Shown here piece after piece: positions 1 to 9,825 of a DNA stretch of 64,000 nucleotides. A program made the translations under genes and the position numbers. Under the pieces are notes generated by a model. It was not told where the DNA came from. It did no database searches and saw only the letters and a program-made list of their open reading frames with translations. Source of the DNA: Moraxella porci DSM 25326 (GTDB lineage Bacteria; Pseudomonadota; Gammaproteobacteria; Pseudomonadales; Moraxellaceae); contig NZ_MUYV01000011.1 of assembly GCF_002014855.1 (NCBI RefSeq), positions 62,001 to 126,000 of the forward strand. Direction: 5' to 3'. Numbering within the stretch: position 1 is the first letter of the stretch; each line of letters starts with the position of its first letter.

Positions 1-829
1 AAATATTAAGCTCAGATAAAATTTTGATGCCCTTAGAGGCGCCTGTCGTCGCTGACACGACCGTGATGGCAACCGCCAAAGCAATCAGCGCAATTTGCCA
101 ACCCATATTCTCAGGCAGATCAAAAATCACATGCAAACCATAATTCAGCTGCACCACCCCGATACCGCAGGTGGTAGCGATGCCAAAAATCGTCCCCAAT
201 ATCGCCGCCACATCCACCGCATCACCAGCGACGCCGTTGATTTTTTTGCCGATCATCGGATACAGCGCTGAGCGGATCGATAGCGGCAGATTATAGCGAT
301 ACGCAAAATAGCCAAGCGCGATGCCGATGAGTGCATACATACACCAGCCTGTTAAGCCATAGTGAAAAATCGTCCAAGTCAATGCCTGTCTGGCTGCCTC
401 TGCCGTCTGCGCATCGCCCACAGGTGGGTTCATGTACTGAATGATGGGTTCGGCCACCGAAAAGAACATCAAATCAATGCCAATCCCTGCTGCAAACAGC
501 ATCGCCGACCAGCTAAGCAAGCTAAACTCTGGCTGCGAATGCTTGGGCCCAAGCTTAATATCGCCATATCGCGAACAGGCGATGAACAGCACAAAAATGA
601 TATACACACTGGCGGCAAAAAAGTAATAAGATCCAAAAGTATTACTTACCCAATCTAAAGTGGTATCCAAGATCAGCGCCGCACTATCATTAAATAGCAT
701 GGTATATAAACTAAAAAACACAATAATCGCCGCCGAACAAAAGAACACCACGCGATTGAGCGTACTTGCTGGTTGAAGCGCAGGCTTAGTGTCATTGGCC
801 TTGACATCATACGAAGAGTTGGTTGTCAT
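1..829 (-). CDS. betT: BCCT-family choline transporter BetT (3' end outside window)
   Basis: This is the N-terminal 276 codons of a betaine/choline/carnitine transporter, read by translating the minus strand from the ATG at 827-829. It would import choline across the inner membrane using an ion gradient. Several hydrophobic segments are visible. The stretch GIGIDLMFFSVAEP is typical of BetT-type members, in which this part of the pore is Asp/Met-containing rather than the Trp-rich form of glycine betaine carriers. The gene is divergent from betB-betA, which oxidise choline, and this supports choline as substrate. The C-terminus lies beyond position 1, so it cannot be seen whether a long regulatory tail is present. 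No betI-type repressor gene lies between it and betB. Confidence 0.9.
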   Translation of the reverse strand, partial: MTTNSSYDVKANDTKPALQPASTLNRVVFFCSAAIIVFFSLYTMLFNDSAALILDTTLDWVSNTFGSYYFFAASVYIIFVLFIACSRYGDIKLGPKHSQPEFSLLSWSAMLFAAGIGIDLMFFSVAEPIIQYMNPPVGDAQTAEAARQALTWTIFHYGLTGWCMYALIGIALGYFAYRYNLPLSIRSALYPMIGKKINGVAGDAVDVAAILGTIFGIATTCGIGVVQLNYGLHVIFDLPENMGWQIALIALAVAITVVSATTGASKGIKILSELNI

Positions 830-1233
830 AAGCGTCCCGATTTTTGTTGTAAATCCCAAGCCATCACACTCACAGGCTTGACGATCAGCCCATAAAGCAT
901 GTGGCAGTTGCCAGTTTCACTGATTTTTAGTCATTAATCCAATGAGCAATCATAGCGCCATGGCGATTTTGGTTACAAAAAAACTGTAAAAATACCACTC
1001 ACATCGACATAATTTACAGTCAAGTAACAGAATTTATGATAAAAATCAATGATTTGCGAATGTATCGCATTTTTGTTATGATAACTTAGTTTTTGATGGA
1101 CGGCAACACTTGCGATGCACTTAGTGCTGCCCTTGGTTTGTTGATTTTAATCTGCGTGCTGATCAGCAGCACTGATTTAACATCAACCAACCTTAAGTTG
1201 ATAAATTTATGATAGTTAATTAAGGATAATCAC
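830..1233. promoter_or_regulatory. Divergent betT/betB control region with nested palindromes
   Basis: This 404-base region has no gene and must contain both divergent promoters. The betB-proximal half is rich in dyad symmetry. There is an 11-base near-palindrome GCACTTAGTGC at 1117-1127. Imperfect 16-base arms at 1135-1150 and 1177-1192 match at 14 of 16 positions and enclose the perfect palindrome GCTGATCAGC at 1158-1167. The betB ribosome-binding site AAGGA is at 1222-1226. The symmetry could be an operator for a TetR-type regulator such as BetI encoded elsewhere, or an RNA hairpin in the betB leader. The sequence alone does not decide between these. Confidence 0.5.
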
Positions 1234-2709
1234 ATGTCTGCACTTGCTTTATACATCGATGGCGGCTATGTCAATGCCACAAGCAACAAAACCTTTGACA
1301 CCATCAACCCTGCCACAGGCGAAGTGATCGCAAGCATCCAATCAGCCTCGCAAGATGACATCAACAAAGCCGTCGAATCCGCCAAAGCAGGCCAAAAAGT
1401 CTGGGCAAGTATGACTGCTGTGGAGCGCAGCCGCATTTTATTAAAGGCGGTGGCGATTTTGCGCGAGCGTAACGATGCGCTTGCCAAGCTTGAGACCGCC
1501 GATACAGGCAAGGCCATCAGCGAGACTGGCACGGTGGACATCGTCACAGGCGCCGATGTGCTTGAGTATTATGCTGGACTGGCTGCGGCTGTTGAGGGCA
1601 TTCAGGTGCCGCTGCGCGAATCGAGCTTTTTTTATACTCGCCGTGAGCCTTTGGGCGTGGTGGCAGGCATTGGTGCATGGAACTATCCCATCCAAATCGC
1701 CCTATGGAAATCCGCGCCTGCACTGGCCGCGGGCAATGCGATGATATTTAAGCCAAGCGAAGTGACGCCACTGACCGCGCTAAAGCTTGCTGAGATCTAC
1801 ACCGAAGCTGGCGTGCCTGATGGCGTGTTTAATGTGGTGCAAGGCGGTGGTGATGTCGGCGCAATGCTCACCAACCATCCCGACATTGAAAAAATCTCTT
1901 TTACAGGCAGCGTACCGACTGGCAAAAAAGTGATGGCCGGTGCAGCCAGCTCATCTTTAAAAGAAGTGACCATGGAGCTGGGCGGCAAATCACCGCTCAT
2001 CATCTGTGAAGATGCTGACATCGATCTGGCTGCCGATGTGGCGATGATGGCAAATTTTTATAGCTCAGGGCAAGTCTGCACCAACGGCACGCGCGTGTTT
2101 GTCCCACAATCTTTAAAACAAAAATTTGAACAAGCGATTTTGGCACGCATGCAGTACATTAAGCTTGGTGATCCGACCGATCCTGCCACCAATATGGGGC
2201 CGGTGGTCAGTCTTGATCATATGAATAAAGTGCTGGATTATATTGAACAAGGCAAGCAAGCGGGCGCGACCGTGCTATACGGCGGCTACCGCGCCACAGA
2301 AGCAGAGGTGGGCGATCTGGCGCAAGGTGCTTTTGTTGTGCCGACGGTCTTTAGCGACTGCAGCGATGAGATGAGCATCGTGCGTGACGAGATTTTTGGC
2401 CCTGTGATGAGCATTTTGACTTATCAGACGGTCAAAGAAGCCATCGAGCGCGCCAATGATACCGATTATGGCCTGGCAGCCGGTGTGGTGACGCGCGATA
2501 TCAATGCTGCCCATCAGATCATCCATCAGCTGCAAGCGGGTATTTGTTGGATCAACACTTGGGGCGAGTCAGACGCCAAGATGCCTGTGGGCGGCTACAA
2601 GCAATCTGGCGTTGGCCGCGAAAACGGCATGACCACCTTAGACCATTATACCCGCATCAAATCGGTGCAGGTGGAGATGGGTGAATTTGCATCAGTATTT
2701 AGCGAATAA
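1234..2709 (+). CDS. betB: Betaine-aldehyde dehydrogenase BetB
   Basis: This NAD(P)+-dependent aldehyde dehydrogenase converts betaine aldehyde to glycine betaine in the cytoplasm, the second step of the choline pathway. At 491 residues it has the usual family length. The general base is Glu248 in MELGGKSP and the nucleophile is Cys282 in [10 protein letters not shown]. The substrate-binding and cofactor regions ([18 protein letters not shown]) are intact. The ATG is preceded by AAGGA at good spacing. It is followed after 46 bases by betA in the same direction, so the two are probably one operon. The divergent neighbour betT supplies the substrate. The identification is firm from motifs and context together. 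Confidence 0.95.
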   Translation: MSALALYIDGGYVNATSNKTFDTINPATGEVIASIQSASQDDINKAVESAKAGQKVWASMTAVERSRILLKAVAILRERNDALAKLETADTGKAISETGTVDIVTGADVLEYYAGLAAAVEGIQVPLRESSFFYTRREPLGVVAGIGAWNYPIQIALWKSAPALAAGNAMIFKPSEVTPLTALKLAEIYTEAGVPDGVFNVVQGGGDVGAMLTNHPDIEKISFTGSVPTGKKVMAGAASSSLKEVTMELGGKSPLIICEDADIDLAADVAMMANFYSSGQVCTNGTRVFVPQSLKQKFEQAILARMQYIKLGDPTDPATNMGPVVSLDHMNKVLDYIEQGKQAGATVLYGGYRATEAEVGDLAQGAFVVPTVFSDCSDEMSIVRDEIFGPVMSILTYQTVKEAIERANDTDYGLAAGVVTRDINAAHQIIHQLQAGICWINTWGESDAKMPVGGYKQSGVGRENGMTTLDHYTRIKSVQVEMGEFASVFSE

Positions 2710-2755
2710 GCGAAGTATAATTTTAATATTAATAAATAATTTATAAGGAAAAACC

Positions 2756-4471
2756 ATGAGCCAACATTATGACTACATCATCATCGGCGCAGGATCGGCA
2801 GGCAATGTGCTGGCCACGCGCTTGAGCGAAGACCCTGATGTCAGCGTACTGCTATTAGAGGCTGGCGGCCCAGATTATCGCTTGGATTTTCGCACGCAGA
2901 TGCCAGCTGCCCTGGCCTATCCTTTGCAAGGTCGTCGCTATAATTGGGCATATCTGACCGACCCTGAACCGCACATGAACAACCGCCGTATGGAGTGCGG
3001 CCGCGGCAAGGGCTTGGGCGGCTCATCGCTGATCAATGGCATGTGCTATATTCGTGGCAATGCGATGGATTTGGATAATTGGGCGACGATCAAAGGGCTT
3101 GAAAACTGGAGCTATGCCGACTGCTTGCCATATTATCGCAAATCTGAGACGCGCGATGTCGGCGAAAATGACTACCACGGCGGTGATGGCCCTGTGCGTG
3201 TCACCACCTCACAGCGCGGCCAAAATATCGGCAATAATGTGCTGTTTAATGCCATGGTGGAAGCAGGCGTACAAGCAGGTTATCCGCGTACCGATGATTT
3301 GAATGGCTATCAACAAGAGGGCTTTGGGCCGATGGATCGCACCGTCACCCCAAACGGTCGTCGCTCTTCAACCGCGCGTGGTTATCTGGACATGGCAAAA
3401 CATCGCCCAAACCTCACCATTAAAACCCATGCCGTGACGGATAAAGTACTATTTTCAGGCAAAAAAGCCATCGGTGTGCAGTACCTACAAGGCTCAGACA
3501 CCAATCCCACCATCGTCCACGCCAACCGCGAGGTCATCGTCTCAGCAGGCGCGATCGCCTCACCGCAGATCCTACAGCGCTCTGGTGTGGGCAATAAAGC
3601 ACTGCTTGATGAATTTAACATTCCTGTCGTGCATGACTTGCCTGGCGTCGGCGAAAACTTGCAAGATCACTTAGAGATGTATCTACAGTATGAATGCACC
3701 AAGCCTGTCTCACTGTATCCTGCCCTAAAATGGTACAATCAGCCTGCCATCGGCGCTGAGTGGCTGTTTATGGGGACAGGCATCGGCGCAAGCAATCAGT
3801 TTGAGGCAGGTGGCTTTATCCGCACGCGTCCAGAGTTTGAATGGCCAAACATTCAGTTCCATTTTTTGCCTGTCGCCATCAATTATAATGGCACCAATGC
3901 AGTCAATGAACACGGCTTTCAGGCGCATGTCGGCTCCATGCGTTCACCGTCTCGTGGTCGCATCCGCCTAAAATCCTTAAATCCACACGACCACCCAAGC
4001 ATCTTATTTAACTACATGTCGCACGAACAAGACTGGCAGGAGTTCCGTGATGCCATTCGCATTACCCGCGAAATCATGCATCAGCCTGCGCTTGACCCTT
4101 ATCGTGGTCGTGAGATCAGCCCAAGCGCCGCAGCCAAGACCGATGCCGAACTGGATGCCTTTGTGCGTGCGCATGCCGAGACCGCTTATCACCCCTCATG
4201 CAGCTGCAAAATGGGCGAAGATGACATGGCAGTCGTGGACAGTGAGGGTCGCGTGCATGGCATGGAGGGCTTGCGCGTGGTCGATGCCTCCATCATGCCG
4301 CTGATCATCACAGGCAATCTCAACGCCACCACCATCATGATCGGTGAGAAGATCGCTGATGCCATCCGTGGCAAAAAGCTGCCAAAATCCACCGCAGGCT
4401 ACTATAAAGCCGATCCGAGTGTCTTACGAGCAGAGCCGATGCGTGCATTTGATGACAGCATGTTAAGATAA
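2756..4471 (+). CDS. betA: Choline dehydrogenase BetA (GMC oxidoreductase)
   Basis: This FAD-dependent glucose-methanol-choline oxidoreductase oxidises choline to betaine aldehyde and is usually membrane-associated. The dinucleotide-binding motif GAGSAG is at residues 11-16, and [12 protein letters not shown] is the GMC signature. The catalytic His is His479 in the [11 protein letters not shown] segment, with a second conserved Asn/His position near residue 521 in NLNATT. The length of 571 residues matches E. coli-type BetA. The start has the ribosome-binding site AAGGA a few bases upstream. It lies downstream of betB and 28 bases upstream of a small NAD(P)-binding protein that may be co-transcribed. 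Confidence 0.95.
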   Translation: MSQHYDYIIIGAGSAGNVLATRLSEDPDVSVLLLEAGGPDYRLDFRTQMPAALAYPLQGRRYNWAYLTDPEPHMNNRRMECGRGKGLGGSSLINGMCYIRGNAMDLDNWATIKGLENWSYADCLPYYRKSETRDVGENDYHGGDGPVRVTTSQRGQNIGNNVLFNAMVEAGVQAGYPRTDDLNGYQQEGFGPMDRTVTPNGRRSSTARGYLDMAKHRPNLTIKTHAVTDKVLFSGKKAIGVQYLQGSDTNPTIVHANREVIVSAGAIASPQILQRSGVGNKALLDEFNIPVVHDLPGVGENLQDHLEMYLQYECTKPVSLYPALKWYNQPAIGAEWLFMGTGIGASNQFEAGGFIRTRPEFEWPNIQFHFLPVAINYNGTNAVNEHGFQAHVGSMRSPSRGRIRLKSLNPHDHPSILFNYMSHEQDWQEFRDAIRITREIMHQPALDPYRGREISPSAAAKTDAELDAFVRAHAETAYHPSCSCKMGEDDMAVVDSEGRVHGMEGLRVVDASIMPLIITGNLNATTIMIGEKIADAIRGKKLPKSTAGYYKADPSVLRAEPMRAFDDSMLR

Positions 4472-4499
4472 GCTTTGATGCCTTGATAAGGAGACGATC

Positions 4500-5156
4500 A
4501 TGCACGCACTGATCATTGGCGCCACAGGTGCAACAGGCTTGGCACTGCTATCGCAGCTTTTGGCAGATGACAGCGTTACACAGGTGAGTATTTTTGTGCG
4601 TAAGCCTGTCGCCATCACGCATGACAAATTAACTGTGCATGTGATTGATTTTGAACATTTAGAGAATTATCAAGCGCTGATTTTTGGTGATGTGCTGTTT
4701 TGCTGTCTTGGCACGACGATCAAAGCCGCCGGCAGCCAAGATGTCCAGTGGCGGATTGATCATACTTATCAATATCACTTTGCCAAGCTTGCCAAAGAAG
4801 GCGGCATCAAGCACTTGGTCTTGGTGTCATCCGCCTTTGCCGATGCGGGCTCGCGCAGCTTTTATATGCGTCTAAAAGGACAACTTGAGCAAGATGTGAT
4901 GGCGCTTGGCTTTGAGCGCTTGAGCATTTTGCGTCCACCAAGCTTGATTCGCCCTGATACCGACAGACTGAGCGAAAAAATCAGCTTGCCCATCTTAAAG
5001 GCACTTGGCAGCGTCGCAATATTCAAAAATATGCGTCCGATGGCGGTGGATGCGCTGGCGGCCGCGATGATTACATCCGCCAAAGCAAAGCAGGCAGGTG
5101 TCGAGATCCTAGAGCCTAAGGACATTTGGCAACTGGCGTCATCATCACTAAAATGA
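4500..5156 (+). CDS. NAD(P)-binding protein of the HTATIP2/atypical SDR type
   Basis: This 218-residue Rossmann-fold protein begins with the nucleotide-binding motif GATGATG at residues 8-14. LVLVSSAFAD and FYMRLKGQLE fit the Ser and YxxxK-like positions of extended short-chain dehydrogenases of the HTATIP2 (TIP30)-like group, and LRPPSLI is also typical. Substrate and reaction are unknown. The ATG is preceded by AAGGAG and lies 28 bases after betA, so it is probably transcribed with the bet genes, although a role in choline metabolism is only inference. Its last 9 bases overlap the end of the convergent DUF924 gene. Confidence 0.75.
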   Translation: MHALIIGATGATGLALLSQLLADDSVTQVSIFVRKPVAITHDKLTVHVIDFEHLENYQALIFGDVLFCCLGTTIKAAGSQDVQWRIDHTYQYHFAKLAKEGGIKHLVLVSSAFADAGSRSFYMRLKGQLEQDVMALGFERLSILRPPSLIRPDTDRLSEKISLPILKALGSVAIFKNMRPMAVDALAAAMITSAKAKQAGVEILEPKDIWQLASSSLK

Positions 5157-5705
5157 TGAATTCGGCTCACTCAAAAACGCCAATTCCGCCTCACTCGACG
5201 CTCTCCCCAAAATGGCGTTACGGTGTGGATAACGCCCAAATCTGTCAATGATCGCCTTGTGCTGATGCTCAAAATCCAAAGTTTTGGCATCTGTATATCG
5301 CGCAAATAGCTTTACCGCCTCTTCATGCACCGTCGCCGACTCTGAATGCATGTACGGCATCAAGGCAAAGTGGCGCTCGGCCTCATTGAGCTGCTCAAAC
5401 TCTGGCGATGCCACAAGAGTTTGGGCGATCATGAGTGCCATCGCATCTTGACCAAAGGCCTCTGGCGTGTCTCGATAGACATTGCGCGAAAACTGATCAA
5501 GAACGATGATCAGTGCCACCTTGCCCTTGGCGGTATCTTGCCAGTGATCAAGCTTGCCTTGACTGGCCTGCACCAACACTTCACCAAAGCGATCTGCTAT
5601 CAGCTGATCAAAGTCATCTGATTTAGCGAACCAATAAGGCTTGGTCTGATCATCAAACCAAAAATCCAATACCGCTTGTGCCTGATCTTGTGACTGTATT
5701 GTCAT
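5148..5705 (-). CDS. DUF924 family protein
   Basis: This 185-residue protein begins MTIQSQDQAQ. It carries the features of the DUF924 (COG3803) family: VLDFWFDD near the N-terminus, LDQFSRNVYRDTPEAF in the middle, and FALMPYMHSES. The fold is helical and resembles tetratricopeptide repeats. The biochemical role is not established. An upstream in-frame start exists 9 codons earlier, but the ATG at 5703-5705 has GGAG at suitable spacing and matches the family start. It converges on the preceding NAD(P)-binding gene with a 9-base overlap, and no terminator hairpin is visible between them. Confidence 0.85.
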   Translation of the reverse strand: MTIQSQDQAQAVLDFWFDDQTKPYWFAKSDDFDQLIADRFGEVLVQASQGKLDHWQDTAKGKVALIIVLDQFSRNVYRDTPEAFGQDAMALMIAQTLVASPEFEQLNEAERHFALMPYMHSESATVHEEAVKLFARYTDAKTLDFEHQHKAIIDRFGRYPHRNAILGRASSEAELAFLSEPNSSF

Positions 5706-5941
5706 GAGGATGCTCCAAATCATTTTGGCCATTGTAGCACAGATTCAAAAAGCAAATATGCCCTTTTATTTATCTGATCAATTCGTCATTTGCTCATCTT
5801 ATGATACATTGCGTACACAGATGATCGCTCAAAATATGCGCTTGATAAAATTTTACTATCCAGCCTCTTTGGTTTTTGATAAAATGTGATAAACTCATTA
5901 ATAATAAATTTCGGTCATAGGGTCATAAGGAGAAGTGAATT

Positions 5942-8083
5942 ATGAGAAGAAGTTTTGATGAGCTCAAAAACAGCGATGGCAGTTATCGCACCAGCGCCCA
6001 AGCCATCGGTGAGTGGTTATCCGCCACCAATAACGACACCTTAAATGGACTTAACGAACAAGCGGCGAATATTTTTTATCGCAAAGGCGTCACCTTTACC
6101 GTTTATAGCGACGCTGACAACATCGAGCGGATGATTCCGTTTGACATCATCCCCCGCATCATCGAGCTGTCCGAATGGCAGATGATTGAAGCGGGCTGCA
6201 AGCAGCGCATCAAAGCACTCAACCACTTCTTGGATGACATCTATCACGGTCAATCCATCATCAAAGACGGCATCATCCCTGCCGACTATGTCTATGCCAG
6301 CGGCTGCTATGAGCCATGGATGATGAATATCAAGCTGGATAAGCCGATCTACTCGCACATTTCAGGCATCGATCTGATCCGTGATGAACAAGGGCAATAC
6401 CGAGTGCTCGAGGATAATCTACGCACGCCATCGGGTGTGTCTTATATGCTAGAGAGTCGCGGCATCTCAGAGGCCTTGATGGGCGATGTGTATCGCAGCA
6501 TGGCGGTCAAGCCGATCATGGATTATCCCAAAAGGCTCAAGCGCTGCCTGAGCAGTGCCACCAATAAATACGATCCCCAAATCGTCGTGCTGACCCCTGG
6601 CCGCTTCAATTCTGCCTATTATGAGCATGCGTATTTAGCACGAGAGATGAATGTGCCATTGGTGCATGGCTATGATCTGATCGTCGAGGATAACAAAGTC
6701 TATATCCAAGGTGTGCGCGGCAGACTACAGGTCGATGTCATCTATCGACGCATCGATGATCCGTTCTTGGATCCCTTGGCGTTTCGCTCAGACTCGATCC
6801 TTGGGGTCTCAGGCTTGATGAGCGCTTATCGAGCAGGCAATGTCGTCATCACCAACGCCCCTGGCACTGGTGTCGCTGATGACAAGAGCATGTATCCGTT
6901 TGTGCCGCAGATGATTGACTATTATCTGAACGAAAAGCCAATCCTGCCGAATGTCGATACTTATCAATGCCGAAAAGAAGATGATCTGTCGTATGTGTTG
7001 GATAATCTAGCCGATCTGGTGGTCAAAGAAACCCAAGGCTCAGGCGGCTATGGCATGCTCATCGGCCCTGCTGCCACCAAAAAAGAAATCGAAGCCTACC
7101 GCAAGCGCTTACTTGCCAATCCTGAGGGCTTCATCGCACAGCCAACCTTGTCACTGTCCACCAACCCGACCATCACCGAAGATGGCATCGAGCCACGCCA
7201 CATCGATCTGCGCCCATTCATCCTATCGCATGGTGATGGCAGTGTCGATATCGTGCCTGGCGGCTTGACGCGTGTGGCGATGGTCAAAGGCTCGCTAGTG
7301 GTGAACTCATCCCAAGGCGGTGGCATCAAAGACACCTGGGTTGTCGATAGCCACACCCCGACCGAGCATCAAGACATCACAAGTGATCATCATTTATCCT
7401 TAACCCAAATCAGCCGTGACATCGCCAGCGAAAGCGATAAACGACGCACGCTGATTCTACTGCTATCAACCGCCAGCTGTCTGGTATGGCTGGGTCGATA
7501 CAGTGAGCGGCTACGGCATTATGATGGCATCATCAGCGCCCTCAAAAAAGACGAGCTGACCTTACAAGAGATCGAGCATATCGTCTTAAAACTGGGACTT
7601 GGCGTCGTGCTTGGCGATACCAAAGAGCAAAGTGCCGAACAGCTGTATCGCTATTTACTTGGTCAAAAAATCCCCGAGACCACCAAAGCCATCGACCAAA
7701 ATGTCCAAGATGTCAAAGGCGTCATCGGCAAAGACAGCGCCGAGCTGTACCAATTCATCAAACGCCTAGCCAACACCGGCAAATACCATGCCGCCACCAT
7801 CCAGCTGTACGCCTGTAACCAAGCGATGAAGCTAGAAGATGCCACCGTAATGCTGTTTTGGCGACTTGGGCGACGCTATGAGATCTTGGAGCGTACTATT
7901 TTATTACAAGAAGACTGGAAAGAAGCTTCCGAAGAATTTCGCCTGTTGGTCACTGCCTTGCCCGAAAACACCCGCTGGCGTGAGCTTGAGCGACTGGCCA
8001 ATCAGGTCGCCAAATCACAGCTTGAGGAGAACTTTTGGGCATTGAGCGAAGAATTTCAAGCCATCTTGGCACAGGGGGTATGA
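5942..8083 (+). CDS. Circularly permuted ATP-grasp (type 2) fused to alpha-E domain
   Basis: This 713-residue protein has two parts. Residues 1 to about 470 match the circularly permuted type 2 ATP-grasp family (COG2308), for example VLEDNLRTPSGVSYMLE, YRRIDDPFLDP, VKETQGSGGYGM and ALRPF-like HIDLRPFIL. Residues from about 490 to the end match an alpha-E domain (COG2307), beginning SCLVWLGRYSERLR. In many bacteria these are two genes. ATP-grasp enzymes of this group are expected to form an amide or peptide bond using ATP, and the substrate is unknown. The start has AAGGAG nine bases upstream. Its stop overlaps the first in-frame ATG of the transglutaminase gene, showing translational coupling. 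The alpha-E part is about 225 residues, shorter than the usual roughly 300 for stand-alone forms. Confidence 0.88.
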   Translation: MRRSFDELKNSDGSYRTSAQAIGEWLSATNNDTLNGLNEQAANIFYRKGVTFTVYSDADNIERMIPFDIIPRIIELSEWQMIEAGCKQRIKALNHFLDDIYHGQSIIKDGIIPADYVYASGCYEPWMMNIKLDKPIYSHISGIDLIRDEQGQYRVLEDNLRTPSGVSYMLESRGISEALMGDVYRSMAVKPIMDYPKRLKRCLSSATNKYDPQIVVLTPGRFNSAYYEHAYLAREMNVPLVHGYDLIVEDNKVYIQGVRGRLQVDVIYRRIDDPFLDPLAFRSDSILGVSGLMSAYRAGNVVITNAPGTGVADDKSMYPFVPQMIDYYLNEKPILPNVDTYQCRKEDDLSYVLDNLADLVVKETQGSGGYGMLIGPAATKKEIEAYRKRLLANPEGFIAQPTLSLSTNPTITEDGIEPRHIDLRPFILSHGDGSVDIVPGGLTRVAMVKGSLVVNSSQGGGIKDTWVVDSHTPTEHQDITSDHHLSLTQISRDIASESDKRRTLILLLSTASCLVWLGRYSERLRHYDGIISALKKDELTLQEIEHIVLKLGLGVVLGDTKEQSAEQLYRYLLGQKIPETTKAIDQNVQDVKGVIGKDSAELYQFIKRLANTGKYHAATIQLYACNQAMKLEDATVMLFWRLGRRYEILERTILLQEDWKEASEEFRLLVTALPENTRWRELERLANQVAKSQLEENFWALSEEFQAILAQGV

Positions 8084-8085
8084 TC

Positions 8086-8889
8086 ATGAAACTACAAATC
8101 ACCCATCAAACTAATTATTTTTATCATGAATTGGCGCAGCGTAGCGTTCAATACATCCGCATGACGCCGATGACTTTGGCACATCAGCGCATTGAGCATT
8201 GGCAGGTGATGCTGCCCAAAGTCGCCAAAGCTCAGGCAGATGGCTTTGGCAATCAGTGGCTGGTATTAAGTCGCAATGAGCCGCATGATAATTTACAAAT
8301 CCAAGCCTCAGGCGTGATCGAGATCGACCCAAATACCGCATGTATCGCCGATGATCCAAGCGTGCCGTACCTATTATTCGCAGTGCCGACACCACTAACC
8401 GCCTGTGATGAGGCGATGCGCGCCTTTTATCAGGTGCATCTGTCTGGGTATCATCAGGCGAATGAAGCAGACAAAAAAACCCTGCTTCAGCGCTTTGCCC
8501 ACGCCCTACTCGCACGCGTACCTTATACCAAAAACACCACCCATGTCGGCACCACCGCAGCTGAGGCCTTTGATCTGGGCATGGGCGTCTGCCAAGATCA
8601 TACCCACATTTTCATCGCCTGTCTGCGCGATATGCAGATCCCTGCTCGCTATGTCTCAGGCTATCTGTATGAAGCTGGCGGCCAGCACATGGCCAGTCAT
8701 GCTTGGGCTGAGGCTTGGATCGAGGGTAATTGGTACACATTTGATGTCTCCAATCAGCATTTTCGACCAGAGGCGCATGTCTATGTCGCCATCGGTCGTG
8801 ATTATTTGGATGCAGCGCCCGTGCGCGGCGTCAGAATCGGCGGCGGCTATGAGAATCTGTACAGCCAAGTGCTGATTCATCAGCTATAA
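8086..8889 (+). CDS. Transglutaminase-like cysteine protease-fold protein
   Basis: This 267-residue protein has an N-terminal bacterial transglutaminase-like beta domain followed by a transglutaminase core. The catalytic triad is visible as Cys169 in GMGVCQDHTH, His205 in SHAWAEAW and Asp220 in TFDVSNQH. The family usually cleaves or transfers at amide bonds. With the ATP-grasp/alpha-E protein before it and the Anbu peptidase after it, it belongs to the conserved set thought to make and cleave a small peptide or amide tag. The ATG at 8086 is preferred over the one at 8080 because AGGGGG at about 8073-8078 sits at normal spacing. It is cytoplasmic, as no signal peptide is seen. Confidence 0.87.
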   Translation: MKLQITHQTNYFYHELAQRSVQYIRMTPMTLAHQRIEHWQVMLPKVAKAQADGFGNQWLVLSRNEPHDNLQIQASGVIEIDPNTACIADDPSVPYLLFAVPTPLTACDEAMRAFYQVHLSGYHQANEADKKTLLQRFAHALLARVPYTKNTTHVGTTAAEAFDLGMGVCQDHTHIFIACLRDMQIPARYVSGYLYEAGGQHMASHAWAEAWIEGNWYTFDVSNQHFRPEAHVYVAIGRDYLDAAPVRGVRIGGGYENLYSQVLIHQL

Positions 8890-9030
8890 CGGATGGATTA
8901 GAGTGGTGGCGTCATGAGATTTTGCACAAGACAGATACAAAATTTTATCGCCATCCGTCCAAGACTTACAGTATAATTGGCCGATTGTGCCCAAGATGGT
9001 TTTGGGCGCTGATTGATTTGGAAGTTTTTT

Positions 9031-9765
9031 ATGACTTATTGTGTCGCCATTCGCCTAAAAGCGGGTATGATTTTTGTCAGTGATACACGCACCAATGCGG
9101 GAATTGATAACATTTCTACCTTTCGAAAGATGTACCGATACGGCATCGAAGGTGAGCGATTTTTGACCCTACAAACAGCAGGCAATCTTGCCACGAGCCA
9201 AGCGGTGTTTGGCAAGATTCAGCAGGCCATCGACCAAAACCTTGAGCGCAATCTGCACAACGCCAGTAGCCTATTTGAGGCAGCGCAGATGGTCGGTGAA
9301 TGCGTGCGCGAGGTGACTATCTATTCACAGACACTCGCCCAAGATAGTGGCGGCTTTACCAGCAGCTTCATTCTTGGTGGTCAAATCAAAGACCAAGCGC
9401 CTGAGATTTTTTTGATTTATCCTGAAGGTAATTTTATCAAAGCTACCACCGATACGCCGTTTTTTCAGCTGGGTGAATTTAAATACGGCAAGCCCATTTT
9501 AGATCGTTCGCTGGATTATGATTCTAGCTTACAAGATGCATTGAGGGCGATCTTGATCTCATTTGATTCGACTTTGCGATCCAATCTGTCGGTCGGTCTG
9601 CCGATTGATTTGATGGTGTATCAAGCTGACAGCCTAGCCCTGCCCGAAGGCAAGCGCATCGATGAGCATGATGAGTATTTTCAGATGCTACGCACACGTT
9701 GGTCAGAAGGGTTGAAGCAGATTTTGCTCGATATGCCACATTCGCCGGATGATTATTGGGTATAG
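9031..9765 (+). CDS. Anbu-type proteasome-like peptidase (COG3484)
   Basis: This 244-residue protein is related to 20S proteasome beta subunits and HslV and corresponds to the bacterial Anbu family. It begins Met-Thr-Tyr-Cys-Val-Ala-Ile. After Met removal, Thr2 would be the N-terminal nucleophile. SDTRTNAGIDNIS and TAGNLATSQAVF are characteristic of the family. The start was set here, not six codons upstream, because the Thr must be exposed. It follows the transglutaminase gene by 141 bases, and TATAAT at 8972-8977 could be the -10 box of its own promoter. The physiological substrate of Anbu is unknown. It probably assembles into a ring or helical particle in the cytoplasm. Confidence 0.9.
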   Translation: MTYCVAIRLKAGMIFVSDTRTNAGIDNISTFRKMYRYGIEGERFLTLQTAGNLATSQAVFGKIQQAIDQNLERNLHNASSLFEAAQMVGECVREVTIYSQTLAQDSGGFTSSFILGGQIKDQAPEIFLIYPEGNFIKATTDTPFFQLGEFKYGKPILDRSLDYDSSLQDALRAILISFDSTLRSNLSVGLPIDLMVYQADSLALPEGKRIDEHDEYFQMLRTRWSEGLKQILLDMPHSPDDYWV

Positions 9766-9825
9766 TCATTTTCCAAAAAAAATCACCGCCAACATGGTCA
9801 ACAAATAGCACTTAAAGAAATCATC

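Noticed and set aside
8890..8957. Inverted repeat CGGATGG/CCATCCG between transglutaminase and Anbu genes
   Set aside because: Only seven bases per arm with a loop of over 50 bases; likely chance.
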